Below, piece after piece: positions 1-14,743 of a stretch of 64,000 nt of DNA. The stretch's first letter is position 1. Each line of letters opens with the position of its first letter. The stretch is from Anisakis pegreffii (Eukaryota > Nematoda > Chromadorea > Rhabditida > Anisakidae). The notes beneath the pieces were generated by a model, which saw nothing but the letters and a program-made list of their open reading frames with translations, was not told the origin of the DNA and did no database searches. A program made the translations under genes and the position numbers. The stretch covers positions 1-64,000 of the forward strand of contig JAPYMA010002645.1 of NCBI GenBank assembly GCA_035041965.1, written 5' to 3'.

Positions 1-2469
1 ACCGACTGATTCAATTTCAATATGCTTATCAATAACATTCCAAATATCTTTGTTTGAAGAATTCTATTAAATTGAACCAAAAGTTTTCAAACAGTATCAA
101 AAACAAGTAACTTATGCCTCAATTTTTGGATGCTTCATAACAGTGATGCTCTAAGCTCACAAGTAATCAACCACTAATGCAATATTAAGAATACAGTTAT
201 GGTATATTATAGTAAAAACAATCATAATACCTGAATATTACATAAATTTCACTTCGAAGAAAACGAATGGGGTGCATAAAATGAGAACAGAATGATGGAG
301 AGCGAAGAAAAAGCATCCAATGACACACACACACACAACATAATAACATACCAACGAGTAACACCGATTATTTTCAACTATGCCGAATGAGTGAAATCAT
401 ACGAGGTAAACAAAAGCTCAGAATGATACGGAGTTGAATGCCGAATCAGTGCCAATGATTTTTTCACTGCAACAACTTCTTCAGTGCTCTTTGAAAAACG
501 CAATGCCATTTTGCAATTAAGAAGACTACACTCGCCGTGCGGTGCTCATAACTCTCCAAACATATTCCGAAACAGAAATTGTGCACGAGAGTGTGTGGTG
601 ACACAGCTTATTGGTCTACACAAACATGACGACGACCTCGGGTTCCTAACAAAATCACGTGCAACATCTCATCCATATTGCAGCCGTGACAATGATATTC
701 AAATAACGGGATATTTGCAGATTGCAGTCGATAGATAAATATGACATCTTTAAGGTATACATATGGATTAACGCATTGAGTTAGTGGCAAGCACAATGAT
801 ACGATAAAGCGAATTACGCAGAGTGTAACACAGATGATTTTAAAAAAACAATATGGAATATTGGAGAGCACGAACGGAAATGCTCACTGCATGAAGAATA
901 ATAATGAAAACAACAAGCACGTAATATTTAAGAGCAAATATAAATGAGTAATTATTACAGCTGACCAGTCATAAGCAATCAACGAAAAAGTGAGCAATTT
1001 TAAAGAGATGTGTCGTTCAGCAGGGACAGGTCACAACGGTAGTGGGCTACTTCAACAATCAAAGAAAGAGTTAAGAAAATAACGGTACTCAAAACAACAT
1101 GGCCAATGACAAAAACAATATAATACATTTAATTCGAGGATAAACTACTGTCAGCAACAATAAACGATTAACTTTCATTCAATACCATGAATACCCATCA
1201 AAAACATTCAGGATTACGACGAATTAATGAACCTATTTAAACTACAAAATCTTATCGATAACGATTCCATATGATCGAAACAACAATACGAAACGATAGT
1301 TGAATCATGGAAATAATATCAATGATTCAGGGGTTTGAAAAGATGAAGGAAACAGAATTAATGGTTAAAATAACACGTGTGATTGAACAACGATATCACA
1401 ATAAGCAAATTGCTATCGAAGATGCAACGAAAAGGCTAACGAAAGAGATGTTTAAATCAAATGAACCGTATCATATCGCAATGCTGATGAATCGTAGTTG
1501 GTAGTGTTAAATATTACACGTTAAGTAGACGAATATTACGTACTAAAACAACGAACAGTCTCATGTTTTAACAGATGAGTGCGTACTCACACCGATTTCA
1601 GTTTAAATGGAAACACGAGACTTAAATCGAACTGTGATAATAATATCCTATAAAACGATAAAATCTTAACGAGCTGACTATATTTCATAATGAGGCCATA
1701 GCAATCACACATCGAAACCCTCTCATTGAATATCTTTAACAACGACAAATTATTTTTGAACAATTATCGTTCTCTAAAAATGGGGAAATAAAAGAGACGA
1801 GAATGTCTCTTTTACGTTATGGACACGAATGCTGGCATGCGAACCAACATCGTGAGGTGAATTCAATGAGATGGTAAATTTCTGAACGAGTACAATAAGA
1901 GAATCAACGCTTGACAAATGTGATCGTCAGAAAAGTTGAATGAAGAATCAAACGGAAATAATAAAACAAACCATGAGATTATCCAATTGAAAGATTGAAA
2001 GCGCAATCAGTGAACCGTTTCTCAACTAATCTATCCTATCCAATAAAAATATTGATTGCCTTTTCCAAGCGACCGATACAACATAACAATATTGGTTGCT
2101 GCATTTGTTGATTCACATTCCTTTTGAATGCGCATATTGTGATTAATTGCTGTGAAAATGAGTTATGTTGAGACAAAATTGTGTTAAATGGAACCAATCT
2201 GAAAATAAACAATTCAATTAGATAAAGGCATTGGATAAGTGTTGCTGAACTGATTGATTTATTATAGGATGACATTCGGTGATGAATTCAATGATGAGTG
2301 GCTGATTAATTAAGGGTTGATTACACGTCAAAATGAACGACGACGAAAGGTTTCTGTAAAACTTGGTGGCAAATGCTGATTGACATTAACCTATTGCGAA
2401 GTTGAAAGGTAACCGAAATGCAGCAACTGTGAAAGAGAGCGACGACCGATAACATTTCGTGGTCTGATA
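1..2469. other. 3' flank of the Staufen gene, no gene supported
   Basis: AT-rich sequence with a short AC microsatellite near 323-336. A plus-strand 65-codon ORF at 1307-1504 has no splice context or recognisable motif and I do not call it. Read on the minus strand, TTTATT at 2258-2263 is an AATAAA about 210 bases after the Staufen stop codon and is a reasonable poly(A) signal. Confidence 0.5.
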
Positions 2470-5400
2470 TCAGTCGGATACATTTTGAAGGTCGTAAGTC
2501 GAAAGCGCCACTAACGCATTATACGCAGCGTTATCGTGAGCTGCTTCCTCGCTCACACCACTACCATGACAAACCTTTAATCGAACTCAATTAGCAGTCA
2601 TCTGATTCTCGTTTCAAACAAAACGACGAATTATATCTAATCACAGAATGGTACCTGAGAACACAACAAACAAATAAAGAAGACTGCCACTCACCAGTGG
2701 TTTTTGAATTCCCAATGAGACAAGTGAGAAGTATTGTTGCTCAGACTCGTTTTGGGCCTAAAAGCATTTGAACTTGATATTATATCAAGTCATAAAGTAA
2801 GTAGGCATGCATGGATTAAGCAATGAATATAAATTCATTCATCAACCCTGCATTATAGGTAAGAAATTATAGTGTGCTTCAAATTAGTTCCCTATAAACA
2901 TTTAAATAAAAATGTCGCTTTATCTTTTTTTCCAACGACAAGTGATTCAACTGTACGTTCAGTTTCGATTATTCCCTAAGCGAAGAATCAGAAAGCGAAC
3001 TGAACTCGACCAACCTTTGGAAAATCACTGAAATTAATTGAGAACTTTATCATTTCAGCGATTCTCTCGAGACGTCGTTTTGCACTCTCAAAAATGAGTG
3101 CTTCTGGAGCATTAGGGTCGTTTGAGTTTGGCCAAAACGATACATGTGACGACGAATTGTGGGTATGATTAGCAGACTGCTGATTAGCTACGATAGGTGA
3201 ACCAATCGATAAGTTGCTCATTTTCTGCGTTATTTCTGCATGCGGCAATACAAACATACCAATGCTGTTATCGACTGCAAACTATCATTTCATTACCTAA
3301 CGACACTTTTATGTGCACACGGCATCAATTCAACCAAACTGCAATTATGTCAAAATCAACAAGTCGAGTTCTATCCTGATGAAGAGTTATCATGTTTTGG
3401 AGCACTTTTGGAGCAGTTATAATCACGTTTTGTTGAAAGTTGCACTATAACGATTATGAGATAATGAATACGTTCACTTACTTTTGGGTGCATTCTCAGC
3501 ATATGCCTTCACAAGAGACGCATTTTCAGCAGCGTTCCAACCCGTCAAGAACTCACGTGCCATTTCGGCCATTTCTCTTTTTTGTTCATCGCTTAAAAGC
3601 TTCTTTGAATCGCGACCACCTAAAAATGCATTCAGCATCTTGATCATCTTGGTCACGACTTTTCTACGATTTCCCATTACATCTCAAAAACACGGGAAAA
3701 CAGTAAACTGATATTATATACCGACGAATAGAAGTTGAAAAATACGAATGCGGAGTGATTTTTCATCACACTTTTGAATACGGTGACTCCTGGAAACGCA
3801 ACCTGCTATTGGCATTAGAATGATGACGAAATGTTCCCCATAAAAATGAAATGAAACGTTCCCAGTAAATGCATGACCGATCCGAAAATTCAGATGGATT
3901 GTCATCTAATGAGAAACTGAGCCTAAGCCTAAGGACAATACGTGCATAAATGTGGCTTACGCTTGCGCATTTTGCTAACGAAGAGCATCTCAGATTTGAG
4001 TGGTGTGATTAAAGCCGACGGATAATTGCTGTCATCTGAAAATATCAAATTGAAAATATCGAAATAAATTCAATGGTCAATCGATCAAAAATAAAATGAA
4101 GTGGAGTATGACGACAAGACAAATGAGCAAATATACTCACTGATTAATTATTTGTCTGAGAATATGTTCAGAACTGTTACGAGATTTTTTGAATTTGACT
4201 TTTAAATGAACGCACCTGGTGGAGGGCATGCGCTAACTTCATTGCTAAAAGTGACATGACGTTTATTGGCCGGTGTTGTTGGTTTAGTTGACGATTTGTT
4301 AGTGTCATCATTCTCGCATTCATTCGTTACGTTTCTTGATTCCACATCAGGGAAACTGAATTGAAATTGGTTACTTGCATGAAACTGAATCAATTAAGGT
4401 GCATGACTGCAAATGATCAGACGTTGCCAAAACCTTGTGGATTCTGCCGCAGCAGCAGCAGATCCCCAAACGGTGTGATGATCGTCAGCGCGAGCTGTCT
4501 GATCGACATCTGCGAACGTCATCACTTGTGAACCGATTGTGGCTGTCACCGATAGGGTCACTTCAGAAACGGACTCTTTCGGACTATTCTCAGAATCGTT
4601 TCGCGCATTCGAATCATCACTCTCGTTCACTGACGTTGTCATCGAATTCGTTTGTGATGATGTGATCAACTCGTCCGCGTTGAATACTCCTCAAATTTTA
4701 CTTGTTTATTTTTGACATAGGATCAGTTCAAAATTCTTAGTGAAATCAGAATCTTTCAAAATGATTTTCTTATTCATGTATTCCACATTTCTTAAAACTC
4801 TACTGTGACATCAAATGATATTCAGTCACAAATTCATTCAAAGAAAGTGTCGTGACTTAACTCAGCTCATAATAGTGACTTTATTTGGCATTCTACAAAT
4901 GCACTCAGCAAGCCTTGATAGTTTCCGAAAACTACATGCTGAAGTTTGCGTTACAGCACATCTGATTACTAATCGTAAGCAGGTATGTACACATAATATA
5001 ATCTTTCATTTTCGTAGATGAAATTTCTCAACTGAAAAAGTGTTATATTGTGTGTAGATATCAAAAAATATAACACATCAAAAAAAAGTAATGAAGAGTA
5101 ATTACCAATTTCAAGTGGTTTCGGTTGCTCACTATCGACGATTCTGCATGCGTCGTTACGTTTCTTGAGAAGACTCTTACCCGGTTTCGGCATCGGTTTC
5201 ACGTACCCGATACGTGCTAGCATTGCTTCTGCAGCAGCACGTTTCGCGAGCTTCTTATTTGGACCTGTACCCTCACATCGCAATTCTTCACCACATGTCA
5301 CCTGGAGTGACACCAGGTAAATGAAAGGATTACATTCAGTTTTGTTCTCCGTTCAGTCTTACGGTTGCGATTAACACTTCCAACAATGTTTCCTTTATTG

Positions 5401-8400
5401 ATGACCAAACAATAACATTCGATAATACACATCATCTACTTATTTCATGAAAGAAATTTCAATATTTCCCTGATTTTTCAGGTGAGATTGGTGTGTTGTG
5501 AGGAACGGGGAATTTCGGAAAGCTTCGTCTCAGTTTCCTTGCCCTCGACATTTCTCAGGGCGGTCGCATTTTCGAGATACCCGACTGCAAATTTCGCCCT
5601 CGATTTTTCCTTTCCTCGACTTTTTTGTCTTCCCCGCAACACACTAATCGAGATCATCTATTATTAATTGACGACTATTTCCAGGTGTTGTTATTATCGG
5701 AAGTAAGACTACGAAATAATTTTAACGCAAATTAAACACATCCAAAACTATTCATGAAAAAACAAGTCTTGATAAGACAAACCTCGACAACGAATTCTTT
5801 ATATCTACTTTGGCCATGTTCAGCGATTAATTGAAACTTTGGTTCGGTGTCTTTTCGGGCTTGCATCACCTGCATTAAACGACTAACTGGGTTAATCTGA
5901 TGGCCGTAGTCTGGATCCATTTTCATATCCTTCAACAATGAATATGTTTACTTGAAAAGTAGTTGATCAGCTAAAGTGAATAAGCCGGTATGACAATGTT
6001 CTTTCCAATTATCACTCAATTACAGTCTATCCTTTCATACCCGAACGCTCAAATGATCAGGTGCTTTATTAGAGAATGATTCATTCCATTGTGACATCTT
6101 CAATTGATCGACATTCCTATTTGCTTCATCTCTATTTCGATGAGCATGAAAACGTGTGTCGTCATCATAATGAACTTGTTATGATTAATTCGTCTACAAC
6201 TACCTTAACTTCCATGCGACAACCTGCTGCAAAAAATGTGCGACAACATTAAAGCAAATCAAGATTGAAGGTTTTTCTTCCTTTTTTGAGGGGCACTTTG
6301 AGTGGTGGTTCGAGGAATCCGTTTGTAGACTGCACGTGAACTCATATGTTGTTCAGCAGCCTGGGCAATGTGCTGCTCACTGCACAGATTCACAAACTCA
6401 ACTCAACAAATAATTTTCATTATCCGAATGGACCTAAGAACCAAACCGTTCAGATATGTGATGACTGACGACTGTATTACACTCTTCATATTTATGATGA
6501 AATCCTCTATATCCGTTTAGTGCATGAATAAATCCTCGACAATCGTAAAATAACAGTAAAAATTGAACAAACTTTTATGATAGTTTTCCTTTTAGCTTCT
6601 TTTGATGCAGTTGTTTTCTTTTGCGATTTGAAAATTGAAGATGCAATGAAGATTGGTGACGTTTCTGAAGTGTAACGGAATTATAATTGTGATGGTAATG
6701 TATTGTTTGACAGTTGCAATTAATGAAGACGTAACGCTTTTTCAAGCAACATTTTAAGAAACGTTGGAGCGAACAGGATAATGAATAGTAGAAAAATATG
6801 ATCTTTTCAAGTTTGCATGAAGAAATGTCGTTAATCAACAGAACAATTATGAAGCGTAAAGAATCATTTCGTCAGTGTAACGTGAAAGTGCTGATCTATT
6901 CTTGAAGATCTTGTTTAAGGAATGCATACGTGAGGGCGTTTTTACGGTAGTGAAACAAACAGCTGACGTCAGCTTGGAAAAATAACTTATTTATGAAAGG
7001 TGTACGTATCTAAACGGCACAAATCGTCCATCTGTGATATTCCATCCATGATTTTCGGATATCTTTTTTGCACACGTTAGAGTGTAATAATCTTCTAATA
7101 ACACACCCAATGATTTGAGTTTTGTCAGCATCAATGCGCAAGCATTTTGTTTGGCAATTTTCTTACTGCCTCCTTCACCGTCGGCGATTATCACTTCATT
7201 TGGAGAGATCATTTTGCATCGCAACAAATAATGACGTTCGTGTGCCGGTCCTTCCTCTTTTAGAATCTAAAAACGCTATTTAAAAAAAAAACATTTCATC
7301 TGATTACAATACTCGGCTACAAAATACTTAAATTTACGCGATCAGCACACCATAAAGTATTAAGTAACAGTCATACTTGTAAAGAACCAATGCTCCTATT
7401 CTATTATGTGTTTAAATTAAAAAATGAAACCAACCTCGAATTCAACATTCATTCGCATTTGTAACGCACATTCGTGGATTTGTGAGATTGCTGATTTCGG
7501 TTTTCCATTTCGATTGGTGCTCATCGACGTTTGCATAGCCAAATCGGGTACTGGTGACCCACCATTCTCTGACTCAGATCCAATGCTTTCGTCAGAACAT
7601 TCAGAATAGTCTTCAATACTCTTCATCTTCGATAAAGTCATCTGTTTACCGTTTGACAGATTACCATCGTCTGCAATTAGAGAAACACTTTCATTCACTC
7701 TCATCGAAAGTATTTTTCCTTTCTTCAATTCATTAAAAAATTTCCGTTCATAAAATTAGAACACAAACTTGTGCAAGTAAAAGCATAAATGAAAATTTTG
7801 TATGTGTGATACAATAACAACACTGTCCGCACGAATCCATCTGTACTTACTTGTGTGATTATGAGTGTTGTTGTTGTTGTTACTGTTACTATTTTTGAGT
7901 TGTGCTTCGAGAGTTACGAGTGTTGGGCCAAGATGAAGCAATGCCTGCATAACAAACAATTGCCGCTATCAAAACACCCACACATTTCCCCTCAACAAGG
8001 TCCACATAACCAATCACAACTAATATTTAAAAGCAACACAATTCTACAAAGCATAACGAAATCGAGATGATACAATTCATTTCTCTCAAAATGGGAATCA
8101 AACATCTGTTCACAGTCAATGAGTCAATGATGAATCGATGATATCAAAGTTTGATGGAATCTGAGTGCCACGTTGTATAATTTTGCTCCAAACTTATCAT
8201 ATTACGTACTCAATAGTAGATTACACAGCAGAAAAAACAAACGATATAAATTTCACTTACGATATTTTTTCATTTTTCACTTCTAACGATATCAAAAAAT
8301 TATTTTTTTCCTAGTAAGCGTTTTTGATACATTATTTCAGCGATAAGCTCTGAGCTCGTCATTACTTAACTCTAGCAAAAAAACATAGTCAGTAGGCTCT

Positions 8401-10718
8401 GGAGTTACAACAGAATGGTGATTATAATTGAGTTTGGCGATTCTTCACATGAAAAAAAAATCAACCATGATAGAATTCACCTGTGTAGCTGCATTCAATT
8501 TTGCTTTTTGCTTTGTTGGGCCCTTGCCGATAAACTCTGGCATTTCATTATTCAAAACGAGTCGAACCTGATCAGGAAATCTTCATTAATTCATAAAGAA
8601 GTACAACTGTTAATATCATTGATAAAATATTCGAAGTATTTTCAGAACATCAATTTTTACGTCGCATTACTGAAATAAAAGCATTCAATGCGCAGATTCA
8701 TGATCTAAGTAAACTCGGTTGATAACCACCATATATATATATATCACTTAAATTCAATGCACTATGCAATCAGTAAAAAAAAGAATGATTCAAAAAAAGA
8801 CTGCATTAAATCAGTACCTGATAGACTCGTTGTGGTGGTTGCGGTGCGTAACCAGGAATGACTGAATTTGCTGATAAAATCATCGGTACTGGAGGTGGTG
8901 GACAGATATGTGCGAATGTGGCTGACGGAGGGGGAGGAGGCACCATAAAGCGTTCGTCAATCATTGGCATATACCCACAACTCATCTGCCTTAAGTGCAT
9001 ATCATGTGCACTTGTATGTGAAAATATATTGCACTAATGAGATAATCAATTCCAGAAATCTCCATCTACGTCACAATATCGCGAAAAAAAAAAGCAAAAC
9101 GCCAAACCTATTCGGAGAAGAAATGAACGACGGTGGCACTGTGTAAGTCGGTGCACCCATTTCAGTGAAAATTGGTTCTATACCAAGGTGATGAGTCACA
9201 TAACTGAGCAAAATCAGAGGATTCCTCGGATCTGAAAGCCAATACAACGACGTGAAATTATTTAGAGAACGTGTTTAGTTTCTATGCAGTAAGTTCAGCG
9301 GTAAACCATTGTTGAAGGCTTATATTACTATCATTATTCAGAGTTTACTTCTTTTATAGCACTGCAATGCAGCTAATCAAGGAAGGCACAAGACTGATTC
9401 AATCCATGAAACACCTAATTGCGAGTAAAATCTACGCGAATTCGAAAACAGTTGCAAAAAAAATTGCAAACAAAGTATGGATATGTTTAGTTCGAATGTT
9501 AATGATTCATCGATTGACTGACTGGATGAAACTAACACTTTCCACCACATAACGAAATGAGTTGGAATGAGATTTAAAACTGGAGTAGACTTTCAAACAC
9601 CATTTGAGTCTATTCACCAAAAAATAACGACATCTACAAATGAACCTTTTTTTAGTTTTTTTGGCTGATGACGTTCAGGAGGACGTGGTAAGGTAGTGGC
9701 TTTCAGTGCTGCGTCAGCCGCAGCTTGTTGCGCTTTTTTAATCGATGCACCGCACCCGTCGAACACCTGTCAGCATTGATAACATTATTCAGATATATAT
9801 ATATATATATATATTCATTCGATGATCAGTATGAAATCTGAGTTCACTTTTTCATGAACAGATGATACAAGAGGAAGTGTTAAAACAAGAGCATTCACAA
9901 GCATTCGTGTGCTCAGAGAAAAGTAGTGATGAACAGATTCACCTGATCGGGTGTGAGTATCAACGATACGGTGAAACGTTTCTTGTGGGCTGGTCCACTT
10001 TCGTCCATAAGTTTATATTCGTGTTTCAACTGCAATAATTCTATAGTTACCATTACGACTCGCTGCCAAATGAGAACTACACTCACAATCAACTAAATTC
10101 ATCCGAAATTAACATTCATCAACTGAAACGCTATTTTGGACGGCTCAGAGTTAACGCATGAAAATGGGTGTTCATTGCCATAAACTACCGATAGCTGACA
10201 CATTACCAGTTTAGCAAAAATATTTGCGCCCTATATGTGCTGCACTGATTTATCAACTCTCTTCAGCTACTCTTCGTGGACTTATGCAAACCAAAATGTT
10301 TATTCAAAGTGGATGAACGTCCTTTTAGAATGATGAAACGATTGTCTGAACCAAATATTGAACACTCTTACATTCATACAAACAACAAACAATATTAACC
10401 TTATTAAAACGTGCTAATTCAGCGATACGGCACATCGGTGTTTTCTCTTTGCATTCATCCATTTGAGCGTAATTGTAGACATTCTTCAATGGAGCCGGCT
10501 TTTGACCTAAAAATTTTGAACACACAGAACTATCCAAATTCATTTTTATTTATTTATAGCGAATTTAACGAGTTTAACAATGATGACATACCGGTAAGAT
10601 GCTGTCCACACCACGGCTGAGGTTGAAAAGCAGGTGATTTCTTTTTGTAGTCATCATTTACTGTCGCATGAGAAGACTGCTCAGAGACTTTTACAACTGC
10701 TGGTGATGAGTCCAGCAT
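2470..10718 (-). CDS. stau: Staufen-type dsRNA-binding protein, 18 exons, complete
   Basis: Staufen proteins bind double-stranded regions of mRNAs in the cytoplasm and direct localisation, translation and decay. Exons in coding order: 10718-10592, 10506-10400, 10029-9943, 9766-9646, 9231-9108, 8989-8818, 8567-8481, 7944-7851, 7718-7435, 7266-7105, 5929-5783, 5301-5106, 4689-4434, 4355-4216, 3682-3482, 3235-3015, 2757-2695, 2574-2470. All phases agree and give 897 aa. Five dsRBDs are visible: dsRBD1 about 58-135 (TPMCRIAELARFNK, GPAHKKRF); dsRBD2 about 150-285, split by a proline-rich loop; dsRBD3 about 380-456 (EEGPAHERHY, GGSKKIAKQNA); dsRBD4 about 465-545 (INPVSRLMQ, GTGPNKKLAKRAAAEAML); dsRBD5 about 822-892 (INFSDFPK, VCHGSGVSEEAAHDNAA). 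The start ATG lies 12 bases after a possible acceptor (ttttgag), compatible with leader trans-splicing. The least certain junctions are exons 8/9, 10/11 and 13/14. Confidence 0.93.
8731..8744. repeat. (AT)n microsatellite in a Staufen intron
   Basis: Seven AT dinucleotides in a row inside intron 6 of the Staufen gene. Confidence 0.9.
9793..9814. repeat. (AT)n microsatellite in a Staufen intron
   Basis: About eleven AT dinucleotides in a row inside intron 3 of the Staufen gene, just upstream of exon 4. Confidence 0.9.
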
Positions 10719-13700
10719 TGTGGTGCCAGCTCAAAAGCTATCTTTAAACACACCCAGAAATTGAATTTCTGCAATGATTCTCAATTGAATCGTTCAACAA
10801 GTTCATCACACTCATTGGTAGTTTACGAATTCAATTTATTCGATAGCATCCATATTCGTTCTAAAACACAATCAAACAGGGTTCGTTAAGGTGTCCTCTG
10901 ATGCACAACAATAGCGACTGCATGAAACTTTTTTTAAAAATTTCTCAACAAGTCAGTTTCCCATATGCCACAAATTTAATGGAATTTGTGGAATCGAATC
11001 GATTCCACGAAAGCAAATAAAATGAAAGGGCGTCGAAGGATTTACTCCATATATTGTTTCTGATGATATTGCTTTATACTGAAGGAGGACAAAAGACAGC
11101 ATCCAAAGTAAACCAGCATTTAGGTAAGTGGATTTACATTATCAATTTTCAACTGAATAAGGACCTAATGAAATGAATGCACTTGCTTGAGATCAATACG
11201 ATTCTTCATGGACTGATTAAAACGAAATGTTTATTTAAGAGGATCGAGGATGAGTGTCGTTTAAGACTGATGAACTGATTGTTTGAACCTAATTATGACA
11301 GTCAGTTCTCATCGGAAAAATAAGCCTCCTCAAGTGTGTTATTTCAACAAAGCAAATGAACGAGAATAAACGCTGTTCAAATAGAACCGAAAAAACATTA
11401 TTCACGATCAGCGAAACATTCACCACAAGCCCGCACCAGATTAGCATAAAATAATTTTGAACAGCTAGAATTGCAGCATTCATAAAAGAGTGAAGAAAAC
11501 GAGAACCTTCAAATATGAACCGTTGCGTTTGAACGCTTATGTATGGCAATTAAACAGAACGAATACAACCACTTAATAAGACTCATCAAATGAAACTGAA
11601 TGCTTTCAAATAACTGCCAAAAACACCGCACATATCACAGTCCAAAGGAACATCATTTGATATCGAACTCTAAATTTCCGTTTGTCTGCTGGCGTCGAAA
11701 AAAATTTTGCTGACAGTAATGTGCAAGCGAAAATTTGGTAGAGAATTTAACAATGATAAGATTAAATGAGACTGAACATTTCAGTATCAATGATTAATTA
11801 ACTGAAATATTTTCTGTGATTGATCACAAAATTCACCTTATTGATTGCAAAAAGCATAATTAAGATGATCTTTAAAAACAATTTCAAATAAACGTTGCGT
11901 TACAATCGAGAATAGAACACCATAGCACAGTAGGCTAGACTGGCAGATACGCAAACGGAACAAGTGCAGAGGCACGTATAGACAGAAGATATAAGATGAA
12001 CTGGCTGCAGATGTACTGGTTGGTTGTTCGTATGAGATGCAATAAGTGTGTGTTTCGTGTGAATGGTGACGTCGGCGATGATCATCTTCTTAGCAGCGAA
12101 TATCGATTGGTGACGACGAGAAGCACTATTAAAAATACAAATGCACTACTCGTCAAACTGCACTCAATCCCATTACTTCTCGGTGACTCTCAGTTCTTTC
12201 AAAAAATTCACACTCCACATGTGTTCGCTTCAAAACTCAATTCTCGACTCACTGTGCTTGAAAACATTCATCCAAGCTTTTGTTCTATAAAGTTCCAAGT
12301 TGCTCCCAATTTTTGAAATGGTTTAAGTTGGAGCTGAACTATTTTGACAGTTACTTGAGGCTCGTGGAAAGAAAGATCGACTTGCCGTCGTTAACTCGAT
12401 AATTCATTGATCCTTGTAAGGAACAAGACATGAATACACTGTTTTGCGATTGTTCATGAGAATAAAACGACGATTTATTATCAATCAATGTGAGATCGAC
12501 GGATTTGTTTAAGGAATTGTGCAAAAATGAAAATGAAAACCATTAGAGTTATTGAAAATCAATGAATATTTTCATATAACGTCAGTGTACTGCCGTCTAA
12601 TAAGTCAATACTGGTTCATTTTTCGAACGAATCAATGAGAATTGAGTTTGGATGATACAATGCGTGCACGCTCACTGCAGCCCGTTCGATGATGTGAGGA
12701 ACAGAGAAACGCTGTGCGAGAAAAAAAAATTCGAGAACATTCACAGTGATTTTTTGGAGTCTGCATCTTTGAGGCGGATTATTGCTTTTCGAAAGTATTC
12801 ACTAGTTTCGCTGTTAACAGTCAATCGTTAGAATCTCTCAGCAATCAACCCAACATGCAAACATCCAGAATGCAACGATTGGTGGCATTTGAGACTGAAA
12901 CTGCTTATGAGGGGAGATTTTAACGAGATAAAAGCGACGTTATGATCAGAGACAGGAATATACTGAGATGATACCAGCCCTCGTCGCAGATTTTGAATGT
13001 CTTATCATGGAACAATGAGAAATTTTCAAACATTTTAAATGACATACTGCAATAATAAAGGCATTCGCACCCCAAAAGGCATCTCATTGTCAGATCAAGC
13101 GTTTCGAATGAAATTCATTCATCACATAAAACAAGCCCAGTTCAGTACTCATGCACAAAAACTGTTAGGCAATTCAAGTGTCAAACTTTACTGTCATAGT
13201 TTGACAAAGAACTCATTGTCAAATGCAATCGTTTTTATTTCCATTTTGGTCCAATTAATTCAATAGTTTCAAATATTAAACACTAATTATTTATCAAATA
13301 AAAACTCGAAGTACCCTCAAGTGTACCCACTCGTTAGAAGATATGAAAGAGGTCGAAAGAGAAGATAAAATTGAGTCAGCACAATGGAAAAGAGATATGA
13401 AGTGTACGAACGCTCTCGTCTCTATTGCCATTAAAAAAAACACATTGTGCATGGAAGAAGTCCGGTCTAGAGTGATCTTAATCGGCGAAAAATAAGATGC
13501 ATCATAGTAATGAAACAACTTTAAATCATCTGCCGGTTATTTGACTCTTCATAATCCAAGCCATCAAAAACATAAAGAACCTTTTCCCATGAAGTTGCAA
13601 ATAACTTTGCAAAGATAAGGTGCACCGAGGGCATATGTCTCTAAAAACATGACAAGAGAAATACAACCGCAAACAGTGAACATCATTCAGACCGATCTGG

Positions 13701-13889
13701 CCCACCTCTGGCCTTAGTGTGCGGCTCGGCTGGAGTGTAAGCCTCAGATGAGCCCCAGACAAAGCCTAAGTCCCACTCGGTCAAACAACACTAAACTGCA
13801 TTCGTCTAACTCTCACTGTCTACCTGACGAATGCGTGCATTTTTTGCGATTGTGAGGCATATCGCCAAAGTCTATGCAACTGATCTCTC
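10719..13889. other. Intergenic region between Staufen and the foldback repeat
   Basis: This is the 5' flank of the minus-strand Staufen gene and part of the space between two divergently transcribed genes. It is AT-rich. The ORFs present are short and scattered on both strands (for example 11996-12316 and 13526-13762), with no recognisable domain or consistent splice sites. It may hold promoters for both genes, but no motif is clear enough to place. Confidence 0.5.
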
Positions 13890-14697
13890 ACCGTGTGGGC
13901 CGAAATAGGCAATGGGCGTGTACCAAAGCAGCATGAAGACAGAGAGAGAATCGCGCGTCAGCGGTTTTCATACCTGTAGAAAGAGAATAGAGGACGTGAT
14001 AGACACATAAAGGAATGTGCTTGTGATGGAGAGAGACACCACAGATGGACAATTGGTGCGATTGAAGGATTCGAGCAAATAGAAGCACTATCTTGAGCCG
14101 TGCACACTCAAGCTGATCTGCAGCTGCTATTGTTAGGTGAGAATGTGACAGTGATCCCGCTCTCGCTATCAAATTTGCATCGTCCAGAAAATCACTCACT
14201 TCGTTAGTCGCTCACATAAGCTTATCGGCCAAAAAATCCAGAAAATCGCTCAAATAAGCTTATCAGCCAAAAAATCCAGAAAATCGCTCACATAAGCTTA
14301 TCAGCCAAAAAATCCAGAAAATCGCTCACATAAGCTTATCAGCCAAAAAATCCAGAAAATCGCTCACATAAGCTTATCAGCCCCGATAAATTCGAGGTAT
14401 AAGTTGATATTATTAATTCAATCAATTACTCATGCTGTAACACTAGCAGCTGCAGATCAGCTTGAGTGTGCACGGCTCAAAATAATGCTTCTTCCATTTG
14501 CTCGAATCCTTCAATCGCACCAATCGTCCATCTGTGGTGTCTCTCTCCATCGCAAGCATATTCCTTTATGTTTCTATCACGTGCTCTATTCTGTTTCTAC
14601 AGGTGTGAAAACCGCTGAGGCGCATTGCTCTTTCTCTGTCTTCATGCTGCTTTGGTACACGCCCATTGTCCAGTTTGGCCTACACCTTTGTTGTTGA
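13890..14697. mobile_element. Foldback element: inverted arms around a 38-bp tandem array
   Basis: The left arm (about 13890-14140) and right arm (about 14441-14697) are inverted copies. The clearest shared word is caatgggcgtgtaccaaagc on the left, read in reverse complement on the right; the arms also share the stretch around ctgatctgcagctgc. The centre, 14216-14400, is a tandem array. The arms are open in opposite directions, which explains two ORFs with nearly the same protein; these are not genes. Outer ends are diverged (gtgtgggcc against gtgtaggcc) and I could not identify a target-site duplication. Confidence 0.85.
14216..14400. repeat. Five tandem copies of a 38-bp unit
   Basis: The word ataagcttat recurs at 14216, 14254, 14292, 14330 and 14368, an exact 38-base period. 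Copies 2 to 5 are nearly identical across the unit. Each holds the palindrome aagctt and an A6 run. The array sits at the centre of the foldback element. Confidence 0.97.
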
Positions 14698-14743
14698 CTC
14701 GAAATGTAGGACTGTCAAGTAGTACTGCGGCAGCATCCTGATT

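Noticed and set aside
4435..4665. Plus-strand ORF with a QQQQ run
   Set aside because: It is antisense to Staufen exon 13, where the same bases encode an alanine run in the correct frame.
14216..14400. Possible CRISPR-like array
   Set aside because: The 38-bp units are contiguous with no unique spacers, and the setting is eukaryotic.
13888..14697. Two ORFs encoding nearly the same protein in opposite directions
   Set aside because: They are the two arms of the foldback element read outward; repetition explains the likeness.
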